This document shows positions 51,807-61,188 of a DNA stretch of 64,000 nucleotides, one piece after another. Source of the DNA: Trebonia sp963785645 (GTDB lineage: Bacteria; Actinomycetota; Actinomycetes; Streptosporangiales; Streptosporangiaceae); contig CAWAWG010000005.1 in the NCBI GenBank assembly GCA_963785645.1, positions 1 through 64,000 of the forward strand, written 5' to 3'. The notes below the pieces were generated by a model that worked only from the letters and a program-made list of their open reading frames with translations, had not been told where the DNA came from and made no database searches. Both the position numbers and the translations under genes were made by a program. Within the stretch, counting starts at the first letter, position 1, and each line of letters opens with the position of its first letter.

Positions 51807-51887
51807 CAGGCTCATAGGGCCATTTCGTGTAGGAAATATCACCGCAAATCCCCTGCCCAGAGTGCTCGAAGTGGCCCTATGAGCCTG
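51807..51887. repeat. long spaced inverted repeat in the hemQ-hemY gap
   Basis: CAGGCTCATAGGGCCA (51807-51822) faces TGGCCCTATGAGCCTG (51872-51887): 16 perfect pairs and a 49-base loop. The 51,583-52,180 gap otherwise has no gene; 52,098-52,170 holds a twofold direct repeat built on GCTCCCG...TTCAGGGCTCCCGG. Upstream of hemQ and downstream of hemY. Confidence 0.65.
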
Positions 51888-52180
51888 GTACACGACGGCG
51901 AGGAACGACTCTTGCCGCTGTCAGCGTGGCCGCCCCCGGCGCATACGGGACGCATGTTGCTGTTATCTCGGCGAATGGCCGGCGGCGGCAGGGATGCGGG
52001 TTACGTCGAGCCGGTCCGCGGACCCGCAGCACCCGGTGTCACGGGTTGGGCCCGCGCTGCGATGGCATACCGTTCGGCGCTCCGCTGCCCGTCATTTATG
52101 GCTCCCGGCCCGCCGTTCAGGGCTCCCGGTTGTTACGGCTCCCGCCCGCCATTCAGGGCTCCCGGCGCATTGCTGGCCGT

Positions 52181-53695
52181 TCAGCGCTCCGCCGCTGGCC
52201 GGGCGGCCTTGGGCACGGAGTTCAGGTACGCCGTTACCTGGGCGACGGCGGACTTCGCGGTACCGATGCACGCGGGGATGCCGACGCCGTCGTAGGCGGC
52301 GCCCGCGACGGCGAGGCCGGGCTGCGCGGCGACGGCCGCGCGGATCGCCGCGACGCGGTCCAGGTGGCCGACGTTGTACTGGGGCAGGCCGCCGCCCCAG
52401 CGGGTGACCCGCTGGGCGATGCTTTTCGCGGTAATCCCAACGGTTCCCGCCAGCTCGACTTCGGCGAGGGCGGCCAGGTCCTCGTCGTCGCGCTGGAGCA
52501 CGGCGACGTCGCCGCTGCGGCCGACGGAGCAGCGGACGACGTGCACTCGTTCCTCAGCCCGGGCCTGGGCGGCCAGGTGCGGCCACTTGACGGTCGAAAA
52601 CGTGACCGCTTTCACGGCCCGGCCGTCCACGGCGGGGACGAGGTAGCCGCTGCGTCCACGGACCGGGAAGTCCGCGGCGCGGAAGGCGAGCGTGACGATG
52701 GCCATGGACGCGTACGGGATCTCGGCGAGCCGGGCCGCCGCATCGCTCGCGCTGTCTTTCAGCAGCCGGGCCGCCGGAGCGGCGGGGATGGCGAGGATCA
52801 CCGCGTCGGCGTCCAGGTACTCCGGGTCGGCCGCCGAGCCGACGGTGAGCCGCCAGCCCGCGTCCGTGCGCTTGAGCTCGCGGACCGTCGCGCTGGTGCG
52901 GACATCGGCCCCCGAGGCTTTCGCGAGGATCTCGGGGAGCGCGCCGAGCCCGGTGGTCAGCGAGACGAAAACCGGGGCCGGGGTTCCGCCCGCCGGGGCC
53001 GCGCCTGACCAGCTGCCGCCCGCCGGGGTGCCGCCCGCCGACCGCTCGCTGCCGTTGTCCGGTGCTGCCGCCGGTGCCGGCGGCAGCAGCGAGGCGGCCG
53101 CCCCGGTCAGCGTGGCGTGCCTGCGCGCCGCGGCGGCGAGCGGCGCGAGCGTCGCGGCGAAGGACAGATCCTCGGACCGGCCCGCGTACACGCCGCCGAG
53201 CAGCGGGTCGACGAGGCGGTCAACGATCTCCTGACCGACGCGCGAGCCGATGTACCGGGTGACCGACGTATCGCGGGTCTCGGCCGGCCGGGATGACTCA
53301 TCCCTGGCCCGCGCGACGCCCTCGGCCGAGATGACCCCGGTCGCCGCAAGTTCGTCCAGGTCGGCGGGCACGCCCATGAACTGCCTGCGGGGCAGCGGCC
53401 GCAACTCGCCCCTGGTGTAAATGGCGGACGAGGTGACGCCGGCCGGGACCAGGTCGCCGCCCAGGCCGGCCGCGGTGATCAGCTCGGTGCCCTCTGGCCG
53501 CCGGGCGAGCAGCGCCTCGGCCCCTTCGTCCACCGCCACCCCGGCAACATCGCTCGCGGACAGCTTGCCGCCCAGCCGGGGCGAGCCTTCAAGTACCGTT
53601 ACCCGGACCGGCCCGTCCTTGAGGAAGAAGGCGGCGGCCAGGCCGCTGATCCCGCCACCGATCACGACCACGTGTGCCGTTGCGTCACCATCCAT
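52181..53695 (-). CDS. hemY: coproporphyrinogen III/protoporphyrinogen oxidase
   Basis: 504 residues from ATG 53695. FAD site HVVVIGGGISGLAAAFFL, GSPRLGGKLSASDVAGVAVD, VDRLVDPLLGGVYAGRSEDL and C-terminal PGLAVAGAAYDGVGIPACIG. With HemQ next door the actinobacterial coproporphyrin pathway is implied, where this enzyme (CgoX) oxidises coproporphyrinogen III. A Gly/Ser/Pro-rich insert around residues 210-240 is not typical and is probably a surface loop. Confidence 0.92.
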   Translation of the reverse strand: MDGDATAHVVVIGGGISGLAAAFFLKDGPVRVTVLEGSPRLGGKLSASDVAGVAVDEGAEALLARRPEGTELITAAGLGGDLVPAGVTSSAIYTRGELRPLPRRQFMGVPADLDELAATGVISAEGVARARDESSRPAETRDTSVTRYIGSRVGQEIVDRLVDPLLGGVYAGRSEDLSFAATLAPLAAAARRHATLTGAAASLLPPAPAAAPDNGSERSAGGTPAGGSWSGAAPAGGTPAPVFVSLTTGLGALPEILAKASGADVRTSATVRELKRTDAGWRLTVGSAADPEYLDADAVILAIPAAPAARLLKDSASDAAARLAEIPYASMAIVTLAFRAADFPVRGRSGYLVPAVDGRAVKAVTFSTVKWPHLAAQARAEERVHVVRCSVGRSGDVAVLQRDDEDLAALAEVELAGTVGITAKSIAQRVTRWGGGLPQYNVGHLDRVAAIRAAVAAQPGLAVAGAAYDGVGIPACIGTAKSAVAQVTAYLNSVPKAARPAAER

Positions 53696-54232
53696 GGCCT
53701 CAAGCCTGCCATAGCGGCGGCGCCGCAACTGCCCGCGGGAGCAAGACGCGGGGACCGAGGGGACCGAGGGCACCTCGGCCGCATTCCCGTACCTGGTACC
53801 GCGTCCTTGCTTAGCCGGCGGCGCGGACGCGTGGACGGCCACCGCGCGGTTGCCGTCCGAATTGCGGCGGTATGCCGGGTAAGCAGGCGGGCACCTTCGT
53901 TGAGCGCGCGACCGCTTCCGCGTCTTTGCTTAGCCGGCGGCGCGACATACCTGGTCATAGCGGTCGTGATCTTGGTCATCGGGTAGGCAAAGACGGCGAT
54001 CATGGTCATGGGTTAGGTAAAGGGCGACCACCGGAGGGTGTGCGGAGCGGCGAGGAAGCGGGCGGGGCAGCGGGCGGGGCAGCGGACAGGCGGTCGCATG
54101 GTGTGGCTGGGGTGAACCGGGGGGCGTGGCTGGACAGCCGGGGGCGGCGCTGCCGAAGTGGGCGGCTGCCGCCTGACGAGCCGGTGAGGGATTCGCCCGC
54201 GGCGTGGAACACGCTTGCGTTCGGAATGCTCA
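53696..54232. other. gene-free stretch with short direct repeats
   Basis: About 535 bases. CCGCGTCCTTGCTTAGCCGG at ~53,802 recurs with one change (CCGCGTCTTTGCTTAGCCGG) at ~53,920, followed in both by CGGCGCG. No ribosome site with a sensible frame. It separates hemY from the caspase block, so it may mark one edge of an insertion. Confidence 0.4.
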
Positions 54233-56172
54233 TTAGCGCCAGAGGCGGACGGTACCGTCCTTGCCGGCGGAGGCGAGGGCGCGGCTGTGCGGGCTGAAGG
54301 CCACGTCGTTGACGTGGCCCGCGTGGCCGAGGAGGGACTCGAAGCGACCGCTGGCGATCTCCCAGACGGTCACCGCGCCGGTTTCGTAGCCGGCGGCGGC
54401 CAGCGTGCCGTCCGGGCTGAGCGCGATGGCGTTGATGATGCCGTCGCCGGCCCGCAGCACGCGGCCGGCTCGCCGGTTACCACATTGTGGAACAGCACCG
54501 TGCCGTCGGCGCCGGCCGATACCAGCCGCGACCCGTCCGGAGTGAACGCGACGGCGGTCGCCCACCCGGTGTGTATGCGCAGCACGCTGAGGGGATCGCC
54601 GCCGACGGTGCTCCAGAGCCGGATCGAGCCGTCAGCGCACGCGGCGGCGGCGAGCGTGCCGTCCGGGCTGAACACGGCGGCGAACATGGTTTCGCCGTCG
54701 GCCCGCAGCTCGCGGATCCGGCCCAGGGCCGGTACGTCCCACAGGCGGGCGACACCGTCTTCGTGCGCTGACACGAGCGCCTTGCCGTCGGGGCTGAACG
54801 CCACCGCCCGGACGGCCGCGCCGCCCGGCTTGCGCGACCGCGTCTTCTTGCCGGTCGCTACCTCGCACAGCCCGACCGTGCCGTCCCGCCCGCCCGTCGC
54901 GAGCAGGGCGCCGTCCGGGCTGAAGGCCAGGTCGTAGATTGACGGTCCGGCCGACCGGAGCTCGCGCACGGGCCCGTCGGCGAGGATGTCGCGGATGCGG
55001 ACCGGGCGGCCCCAGCCGCCGGAGGCGAGCAGCTTGCCGTCCGGGCTGAACGCGACGGAGTACGCGTTGTCCCGGTCTTCCTCGAGGATCACCGCGCCGG
55101 TATCGGCGCTCGCGTGCGCGGCGGACGGCTGCGCGGGGGCCGGCTGCCCGTGCGCCGGCCGGACCGGCGGCGGGGCGACTGGGTGCGAGGCGACTGGGGG
55201 CGGGGCGGCGTGCGCGGCCGGGAAAGCCGGCGGTGCCACGGGGTGGCCGGAAGTAACGGCGGCGGCCGGGGCGTCCGGCCCGCGGTCGGCGGTGTCTGGC
55301 TCGCGGACGCCGCCGGAGAACCCGGGCCGCGGTCCGGTGGGCGGCACCGCCGGAGACAGGCGGACCTGCGGCTGCGTGCGCGCCCGGGCGCGAGCCAGGA
55401 CAATCTCGCCGTGCGCGTCCTCCAGGTAGTACTGGGGCGCTTGGCGCGGCGTGTACTGGCTGACATAGCGGTAGGCGTAGTTGTAGGCCTCCGCGATGGT
55501 GATCCTGCCGTCACCGTCGGTGTCGGCCGCGCCGGTAGCCAGGCCGACGGCGAGTCCCTCGGTGAAAACCGAGCGGGGCAGCTCGGGGGCGATCGGCCTG
55601 CCCTCGTAGGAGTACTCCCTCGCCCTGGACCCGGACAGCACCGCGATCCCGCGGCCGTCGAGCGCGAGTTCGGTCGCCAGGTCGAGCTCGCCCTTCTCCT
55701 CGGCGAAGCCGCCGCTGAAGCAGCAGTCAAGGATGAGCAGCCGGTTCGCGGCCCGGCAGCGGTCCAGTTCGCTCAGCACGACCGAGGCGGGGAGGGCGCT
55801 GCGCTGCGGGTAGCGCAGCCACGTGTCGGTCGCCGCGAAGTAGAGCCGGGCCCGGTCCCTGATGGCGTGGCACGCCATGTAGACCAGGACCGTCTCGTCC
55901 GCCGACCGGCCGGTGAGGAAGCGGGAGAGTCCCAGGCGGATCTCGGTCTCTGTCCCGTCGGGCAGCGCGTCGACCTTGAAGCCGCCGGCCCGCGGGTTGG
56001 AGAGCGCCGCCGCCAGGTCGAGCGCGCCGCTGACGGGCGGGCGGAGCCATGCGAGCTGGGGGTCGGCATAGCTGGCGGTGGTGATGAGCAGCGCACTGCG
56101 TCCGCCGGGCACACCGGGCCCGCCAGGCACACCGGGCACCTGGCTGTACGCAGGCATGCCACCCGGCGCCAT
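54233..56172 (-). CDS. caspase-like peptidase with C-terminal WD40 propeller (one frameshift near the end)
   Basis: ATG 56172. A caspase (C14) domain covers residues ~25-260: SALLITTASYADPQLAWLRP, His in VLVYMACHAIRDRARLYF, catalytic Cys in NRLLILDCCFSGGFAEEKG, and a calcium-site-like TDGDGRITIAEAYNYAYRYV. A Pro/Ala/His-rich linker (~275-375) leads to WD40 blades each starting AFSPDG (SVAFSPDGKLLASGGWGRPV and others). Near 54,470 a base is missing; the last two blades continue one frame over (GIINAIALSPDGTLAAAGYE, NDVAFSPHSRALASAGKDGT) to 54233. Possible stress or defence effector; the trigger is unknown. Confidence 0.83.
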
Positions 56173-56249
56173 ACGCTCTCGCTTTCCCGGTCTCTCATGC
56201 GCACACGTAGTGTCTCAAAAGGTAACGTACCCGGACACCGTCCGGTGGC

Positions 56250-56897
56250 TCACAGCAGCGATTGAACGTCAAACAGAGAGTGAACGACGGGGAAATTCCA
56301 CTGCGAGACATAGCCGCTGGACTCACCGCGGGCGATCTGGATCGGGCGGATCCCCACCGCTTCCGCGCCGACGCAGAAGGTCGGCTGATCGTCGATGAAC
56401 ACCGCGTCGACCGCCGGGACGCCCAGCTCGTCGAGCGCGGTGACGTAGATCTCCGGGTACGGCTTCACCGAGCCGACCTCGCACGACAAGACCACCGCGT
56501 CTACCAGCGGGATGATCCCCAGGAACTCAAGCTGCCCGCGGGTGGTGTCCGCGCAGTTGGACACCAGGGCGCTCGGCGTGCCGTTAGACCTGAGCCATTC
56601 GAGGAACGGCACCGTGTCATCGCACAGCCGGGTATGGGTCCTGAGGTATTCAACATCGCGCCGGGACAGCTCCTCGATCAGTCCGGGGTCGGGCTCGATG
56701 CCGAAGACCGGCAGCGCCCGCGCGAACGCGGCGGCGTTCGTCAGCTTGCCGCGGTCCCGGTCCTCGCGCATCTTCTCCCACTCCGCGAGCCAGTCGTCGA
56801 TCGCGATCCCCAGCGGCTCGACCAGCGCTTCCATCCGGGGCACGAAGCGGGACATCAGGATCGTGTCGTAAACGTCGATAAGGCAGGCCCGGGCCAC
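56250..56897 (-). CDS. HAD-superfamily hydrolase
   Basis: 215 residues from a GTG, 4 bases after the tyrosine-phosphatase stop. Motif I CLIDVYDTILMS (nucleophile Asp; general acid Asp at +3 position rather than the usual +2), motif II ALVSNCADTTRGQ, motif III VGSVKPYPEIYVTALD, motif IV DAVFIDDQPTFCVGAEAVG. Subfamily IA-like phosphatase. The +3 spacing in motif I is unusual. Co-transcribed with the tyrosine phosphatase. Confidence 0.85.
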   Translation of the reverse strand: MARACLIDVYDTILMSRFVPRMEALVEPLGIAIDDWLAEWEKMREDRDRGKLTNAAAFARALPVFGIEPDPGLIEELSRRDVEYLRTHTRLCDDTVPFLEWLRSNGTPSALVSNCADTTRGQLEFLGIIPLVDAVVLSCEVGSVKPYPEIYVTALDELGVPAVDAVFIDDQPTFCVGAEAVGIRPIQIARGESSGYVSQWNFPVVHSLFDVQSLL

Positions 56898-56901
56898 GTG
56901 G

Positions 56902-57678
56902 TCACGCCTGCCTGAGCTTGGCGCGGAGCTGGCTGAGCTCTTCGGCGGTGAGTCCGCTGGCGGTCGCCCAGGCTTCCGCGCCGCCGTAACGGCGGTCGAC
57001 CTCCTCCAGGAATGCCTTCATCGTCTCCGCCCGCGGCGCGTGCGCCCGGACAGGGGTGCCGTTCACGCCGCCGGCGTACATCCTGGAGCGGGCCAGCCGC
57101 TCGATGATCGCCTCGATCCGCTCCTCGCTCGCGGCGTAGTCGGTCACGACGGCCTCCGGCTCCACCCCGGCGACGGTCAGGGCGAGGGCGACGACGACGC
57201 CGGTCCGGTCCTTGCCCGCGGCACAGTGCACGATCGCCGCTCCGGGGGCGGTGGCGATGGAACGAAGGGCGCCGACGACCTCATCCGGGCGGTTCTCCAG
57301 GTAGCCGAGGTAGTGCCCGCACATCGGGTCGTCGGGGTACCGCCCGCGGTCTGCGTCTGCCGCCTCGGTCAGCAGTGCGGCCTTCACCGTGTCCGACACG
57401 TCGAGGAACTCCTTGAGTACCGGGTGGTGGGCGTGCCGGACGCCGGCCAGCGCGTCGAGCGGTGCGGGTCCCTCGATCGTCACCTCGTTCGTGGAGCGCA
57501 GGTCCACGACCGTCGTCACCCCGATCTCGTCGACGAGCCTGGTGACGTCATCGGGAGAGAGTTCCTGGAGATTCTCCGAGCGGAGCAGCCTGCCCGCCAC
57601 GGTGGTCCCGCCGTCAGTGGTGGGCAGCCCGCCCAGGTCGCGCACGTTGACTGCGCCGTCAAGCTCGATCCATGTCAC
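56902..57678 (-). CDS. protein tyrosine/serine phosphatase
   Basis: About 258 residues from GTG 57678. ELDGAVNVRDLGGLPTTDGG and the P-loop AIVHCAAGKDRTGVVVALAL (HCxxGKDRTG) identify the MptpB/Y_phosphatase3 family; AEELSQLRAKLRQA closes the protein. Such enzymes have tyrosine, serine or lipid phosphatase activity. It is directly upstream of the HAD gene, forming a two-gene operon. Confidence 0.9.
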   Translation of the reverse strand: MTWIELDGAVNVRDLGGLPTTDGGTTVAGRLLRSENLQELSPDDVTRLVDEIGVTTVVDLRSTNEVTIEGPAPLDALAGVRHAHHPVLKEFLDVSDTVKAALLTEAADADRGRYPDDPMCGHYLGYLENRPDEVVGALRSIATAPGAAIVHCAAGKDRTGVVVALALTVAGVEPEAVVTDYAASEERIEAIIERLARSRMYAGGVNGTPVRAHAPRAETMKAFLEEVDRRYGGAEAWATASGLTAEELSQLRAKLRQA

Positions 57679-57779
57679 GTCCCTATTGTCCCATTTCAGG
57701 GGCAGGACCAAGCGACCGCGTCCGCAAACCCCAGGTGAACAGCGCGGGTCAGGCTTCGTGGTACCGGAGCGCTGGCTCC

Positions 57780-58022
57780 TCAACGGCCCAGGTAGGCGAG
57801 GACGGCCAGGACACGGCGGTTGTCGTCGTCGGACGGCTGAAGGTCGAGTTTGGCGAAGATCGACGCGGTGTGCTTGGCGACGGCCCGCTCCGTTACGAAC
57901 AGGCGGGACGCGATCGCCGCGTTGGAACGGCCCTCCGCCATGAGCTCCAGAACCTCGCGTTCGCGCGGGCTGAGCCTGCCGATCGGCCCTTCCGTCGCGG
58001 CGGCGTCGAGGGTCAGGCCCAT
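57780..58022 (-). pseudogene. NarL/FixJ-type response regulator, C-terminal half only
   Basis: Residues GRLSPREREVLELMAEGRSN, AAIASRLFVTERAVAKHTAS and IFAKLDLQPSDDDNRRVLAV are the LuxR-type DNA-binding domain and tail of a two-component regulator. The receiver domain is missing: at ~58,020 the sequence changes abruptly to the C-terminal half of an ABC ATPase gene on the opposite strand. Confidence 0.8.
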
Positions 58023-58025
58023 CGC

Positions 58026-58310
58026 GACGAGCCCCTGGCCGCCCTCGACCCGGTGGCCAGGGATGACTTCCTCGCGTCGGTGGCCGAGGCGGCGGAGCAG
58101 GACGGCGTCTCCGTGCTGCTCTCCTCGCACGTGCTCGCCGAGCTCGAGCGCGTCGCCACCTACCTGATCGTGCTGGCCCACGGCCAGGTGCGGGTCGCCG
58201 GCGCGACGGAAGAACTGCTCGGCTCGCACGGGGCCGGGCTTGAGGAAATAGCGCTGCGCTACCTGCGGGCCGGCGTCACGTCAGTCTCAAGAACGGACCC
58301 TGGTCAATGA
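58026..58310 (+). pseudogene. ABC transporter ATP-binding protein, C-terminal half only
   Basis: Begins in the Walker B motif DEPLAALDPVARDDFLASVA, then the H-loop VSVLLSSHVLAELERVATYL and a C-terminal tail ending SRTDPGQ, the stop overlapping the permease ATG (ATGA). Walker A, Q-loop and signature motif are gone. The loss is shared with the divergent regulator at ~58,020, so one deletion removed both 5' halves. Confidence 0.82.
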
Positions 58311-59410
58311 TCTCAAGCACACCCACCGCCCCCACGGCGGCACCCGCCGTCCGGCGCCCCGTCCCCTGGATGAAGCTCGGCTGGGTGACCCTGCGGCAGC
58401 GTCGCGGCGCCTTCTTTGGAGCCGGGGCCCTGCTCGGCGCCTTCGCCGTGTACCTGGCGGTCATGGCGGTCATCCAGAACAACGCCTACGCCACGGTGGC
58501 CGCCTGCCACCCGGCCACCGCGCCGAAGTGCCAGCAGCTCCTGCAGCTGTTCACCGACGCGTACTGGGGCGGCAGCAGCTCGGCGCTGCTCAGCGGCGGC
58601 GCGCAGACGGTGTCCAGCCTGATGTTCGCGGTACCCGTGCTGCTCGGCGCGTTCATCGGGGCCCCGCTGCTCGCTCGCGAGCTTGAGACCGGGACCTTCA
58701 GGTTCGCGTGGACTCAGGGAGCGGGCCGGACCCGCTGGGCGATCAGCACGATTGTGCTGCCCGCCGCGGCGCTCACGGCGGCGATGGGGGCGTTCACCGC
58801 GCTCTTCTACTGGTACTTCCGGCCGTTCCTGGAAGACGGACAGGTCAGCTCGATGCTGCCGCTGGCCTTCGTGCTGCTCGGGGTCGCGTTCGCGGCGTGG
58901 GCCCTGTTCTCGTTCGCGCTCGCCGCGTTCCTCGGGGCCGTCTTCAGGCGCACCGTCCCGGCGATGGCGGTCACCCTGGTCGTCTACATCGCGCTCGCCA
59001 TAGCGACGGCGACCGCCATCAGGCCGCATTACGAGACGCCGGTCACGGTCACGGTCACCAGTCAGGCCAGCCCATCCGGCGCGGGCTGGGTCATGAACAC
59101 CTGGACGGACTCCCCAAGCGGGCAGCCGCTAACCCTGAACGAGCGGATCGCCCTGCTCAATCAGTGGCAGGCGGACACCGTGGCGCCGCCTGCGAGCGCC
59201 ACGCACTCCAAGGGCGGTGCCAGCAAGACGCAGAACCGGCAGAACGACTTCACGAACTGGCTCAGCGAGCACGGCTACACGGCGAAGCAGACCGTGCAGC
59301 CGGATGCGCGGTTCTGGCGGTTCCAGCTCACCGAGGGCGGCTGGCTGCTCACGGTGTCCGCCCTGCTCATCGGGGGAACCGTCGGGCTGGTCCGCCGCCG
59401 CGGCGCGTGA
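58307..59410 (+). CDS. ABC transporter permease
   Basis: 367 residues, six membrane segments (FFGAGALLGAFAVYLAVMAV, LMFAVPVLLGAFIGAPLLAR, MAVTLVVYIALAIATATAIR and others), with ELETGTFRFAWTQGAGRTRW, the motif of actinobacterial ABC-2 type permeases. A ~100-residue extracytoplasmic region precedes the last helix. Its ATPase partner is truncated, so the transporter is probably non-functional unless another ATPase serves it. Confidence 0.85.
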   Translation: MISSTPTAPTAAPAVRRPVPWMKLGWVTLRQRRGAFFGAGALLGAFAVYLAVMAVIQNNAYATVAACHPATAPKCQQLLQLFTDAYWGGSSSALLSGGAQTVSSLMFAVPVLLGAFIGAPLLARELETGTFRFAWTQGAGRTRWAISTIVLPAAALTAAMGAFTALFYWYFRPFLEDGQVSSMLPLAFVLLGVAFAAWALFSFALAAFLGAVFRRTVPAMAVTLVVYIALAIATATAIRPHYETPVTVTVTSQASPSGAGWVMNTWTDSPSGQPLTLNERIALLNQWQADTVAPPASATHSKGGASKTQNRQNDFTNWLSEHGYTAKQTVQPDARFWRFQLTEGGWLLTVSALLIGGTVGLVRRRGA

Positions 59411-59576
59411 CGCCGCCGGGCGCGACGGCAGGAAACCAGCGGGATGGTCCGGCCGAGGTCAGTGCGGTGCGGCGGACCACCCGGTGAAAGGCTCTCCGGC
59501 GGGCGCGCAGACGGGACCGCCGCGGGAGTCGGTCAGGATGACGCGGGCCACCCTATTCTCAGGGAGCGCCTGGTCT

Positions 59577-60644
59577 TCAGGCGGTGCGCGCCGAGTACTC
59601 GTGGACGAAGTCCACGAGCCGGGCCAGGATGGCCGGGTCGGTCTCGGGAAGGACGCCGTGGCCCAGGTTGAAGATGTGGCCGTGGAGGTTCCTGCCTCGG
59701 TCGAGGATCGCGCGGGCGCGCGGCTCGGTCACGTCCCAGCCGGCCAGCAGCACGGCCGGGTCGAGGTTGCCCTGGAGCGCCTTGTCCTGATGGCCGACAC
59801 CGGCCCTGACCCGGCGCGCGGCCTCATCAAGGGGAATCCGCCAGTCCACGCCGACCACGTCAGCGCCCGCCTCGCCGAGCAGGCCGAGCAGCTCTCCGGT
59901 GCCGACGCCGAAATGGATCCGGGGCACACCGGACGGGGCCAGCTCCGAGAAGATCCGCCTGGTGTGCGGCAGGATCGCGTGCCGGTATTCCTCGGGGCTG
60001 AGCACGCCCACCCAGGAGTCGAAGAGCTGCACCGCGGACGCGCCCGCCTCGGTCTGCACCCGAAGGAACGCGGCCGCGATCCCCGCGAGCCGGTCCATCA
60101 GCGCGTGCCACAGTTCCGGGTTGCCGTACATCATGGCCCTGGTCCGGTCATGGTTCCTCGACGGACCGCCCTCGATCAGGTAGGAAGCGAGAGTGAACGG
60201 AGCGCCGGCGAACCCGATGAGCGGCTTGCCGCCGAGCTCGCCGACGAGCGACTTCACCGCGTCGCTGATGTACGGCACGTCATCGGGCTCCAGGGGGCGC
60301 AGCCGCTCGACGTCGTCCATTGTCCGGAAGGGACGCTCGACCACCGGGCCCACCCCCGGCTTGATGTCCACGTCCACGCCGATCGCCCGCAGCGGCACCA
60401 CGATGTCGCTGTACAAGACCGCCGCGTCGACGTCGTACCGGCGCAGCGGCTGCAGCGTGATCTCGGTGACCAGCTCGGGCCGGGTGCACGCCTCCAGCAT
60501 CGCGATGCCCTCGCGCACCCGGTGGTACTCGGGCAGCGACCGCCCCGCCATGCGCATAAACCACACCGGCGTGTAAGGCACCGGCTCTCCACGGCAGGCA
60601 CGGAGGAAGGGCGAGCTTGGCCGGCTGGGCTGAGGCTGGGTCAC
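59577..60644 (-). CDS. hemE: uroporphyrinogen decarboxylase
   Basis: 355 residues from GTG 60644. FLRACRGEPVPYTPVWFMRM, YSDIVVPLRAIGVDVDIKPG (conserved Asp), PLIGFAGAPFTLASYLIEGG, FDSWVGVLSPEEY and C-terminal HIFNLGHGVLPETDP are diagnostic. Converts uroporphyrinogen III to coproporphyrinogen III, the substrate for HemY. In many actinobacteria hemE directly precedes hemY and hemQ; here 6 kb of unrelated genes intervene. hemE and DUF3000/rnd diverge, the usual arrangement. Confidence 0.94.
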   Translation of the reverse strand: MTQPQPSRPSSPFLRACRGEPVPYTPVWFMRMAGRSLPEYHRVREGIAMLEACTRPELVTEITLQPLRRYDVDAAVLYSDIVVPLRAIGVDVDIKPGVGPVVERPFRTMDDVERLRPLEPDDVPYISDAVKSLVGELGGKPLIGFAGAPFTLASYLIEGGPSRNHDRTRAMMYGNPELWHALMDRLAGIAAAFLRVQTEAGASAVQLFDSWVGVLSPEEYRHAILPHTRRIFSELAPSGVPRIHFGVGTGELLGLLGEAGADVVGVDWRIPLDEAARRVRAGVGHQDKALQGNLDPAVLLAGWDVTEPRARAILDRGRNLHGHIFNLGHGVLPETDPAILARLVDFVHEYSARTA

Positions 60645-60879
60645 CAGCCGAGTGTATCGAACAGATGTCCTCAACTGGGCGCGTCCGCCTACCTCCGGTG
60701 CTGGTCTCCCGAGATCGCCCAGGCCACCCGGGACCGGGCCAGCCAGGCGACACGCCGGGCGAGATCCGCCGGAATCACGCTCGTACGTGCCAAGATCGGG
60801 AGGAGTCTCACCATGTACCACGCAGTAAGTGATGTACTACGCAGTGATTAGTAGCGACGCAATTGTAGGGGGCACCGCG

Positions 60880-61104
60880 ATGACGCAGCCGCTTGGGAAT
60901 TGTCCCGGATGTGGTGGCGACGAGCCCTTCGAGCAGGTGCACGCGAATGACCGTTGTCCAGACACCGGCGGCGACTGTCCCGAGTGGGCGTGTTCCGCAT
61001 GCGGTGCGGGGGTATTCATGGGCACTATGATCATCGGCACTCCCGCGCCAGTGGCCGGCGACGCCAGCACCGCTCATGCCAGACAGTCCGTCCGTGCCGC
61101 GTAA
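60880..61104 (+). CDS. small zinc-ribbon-like protein
   Basis: 74 residues from ATG 60880 (GTAGGGGG upstream). Cys pairs LGNCPGCGGDEPFE, CPDTGGDCPEWACSACGAGV form one or two treble-clef/zinc-ribbon sites, then a hydrophobic GVFMGTMIIG. No named family recognised. Between hemE and DUF3000. Confidence 0.55.
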   Translation: MTQPLGNCPGCGGDEPFEQVHANDRCPDTGGDCPEWACSACGAGVFMGTMIIGTPAPVAGDASTAHARQSVRAA

Positions 61105-61188
61105 CCGCGTCGCCGAACCTTACATCGCCCGACCACTGTTCGCCTGTTCGTGCACCATGCGCTGCCAGGCACGACGTACGCTCAGGCC

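Noticed and set aside
55114..56265. 383-codon plus-strand frame opposite the caspase gene
   Set aside because: Low-complexity Arg/Gly/Val translation of the opposite strand; caspase and WD40 motifs are on the minus strand.
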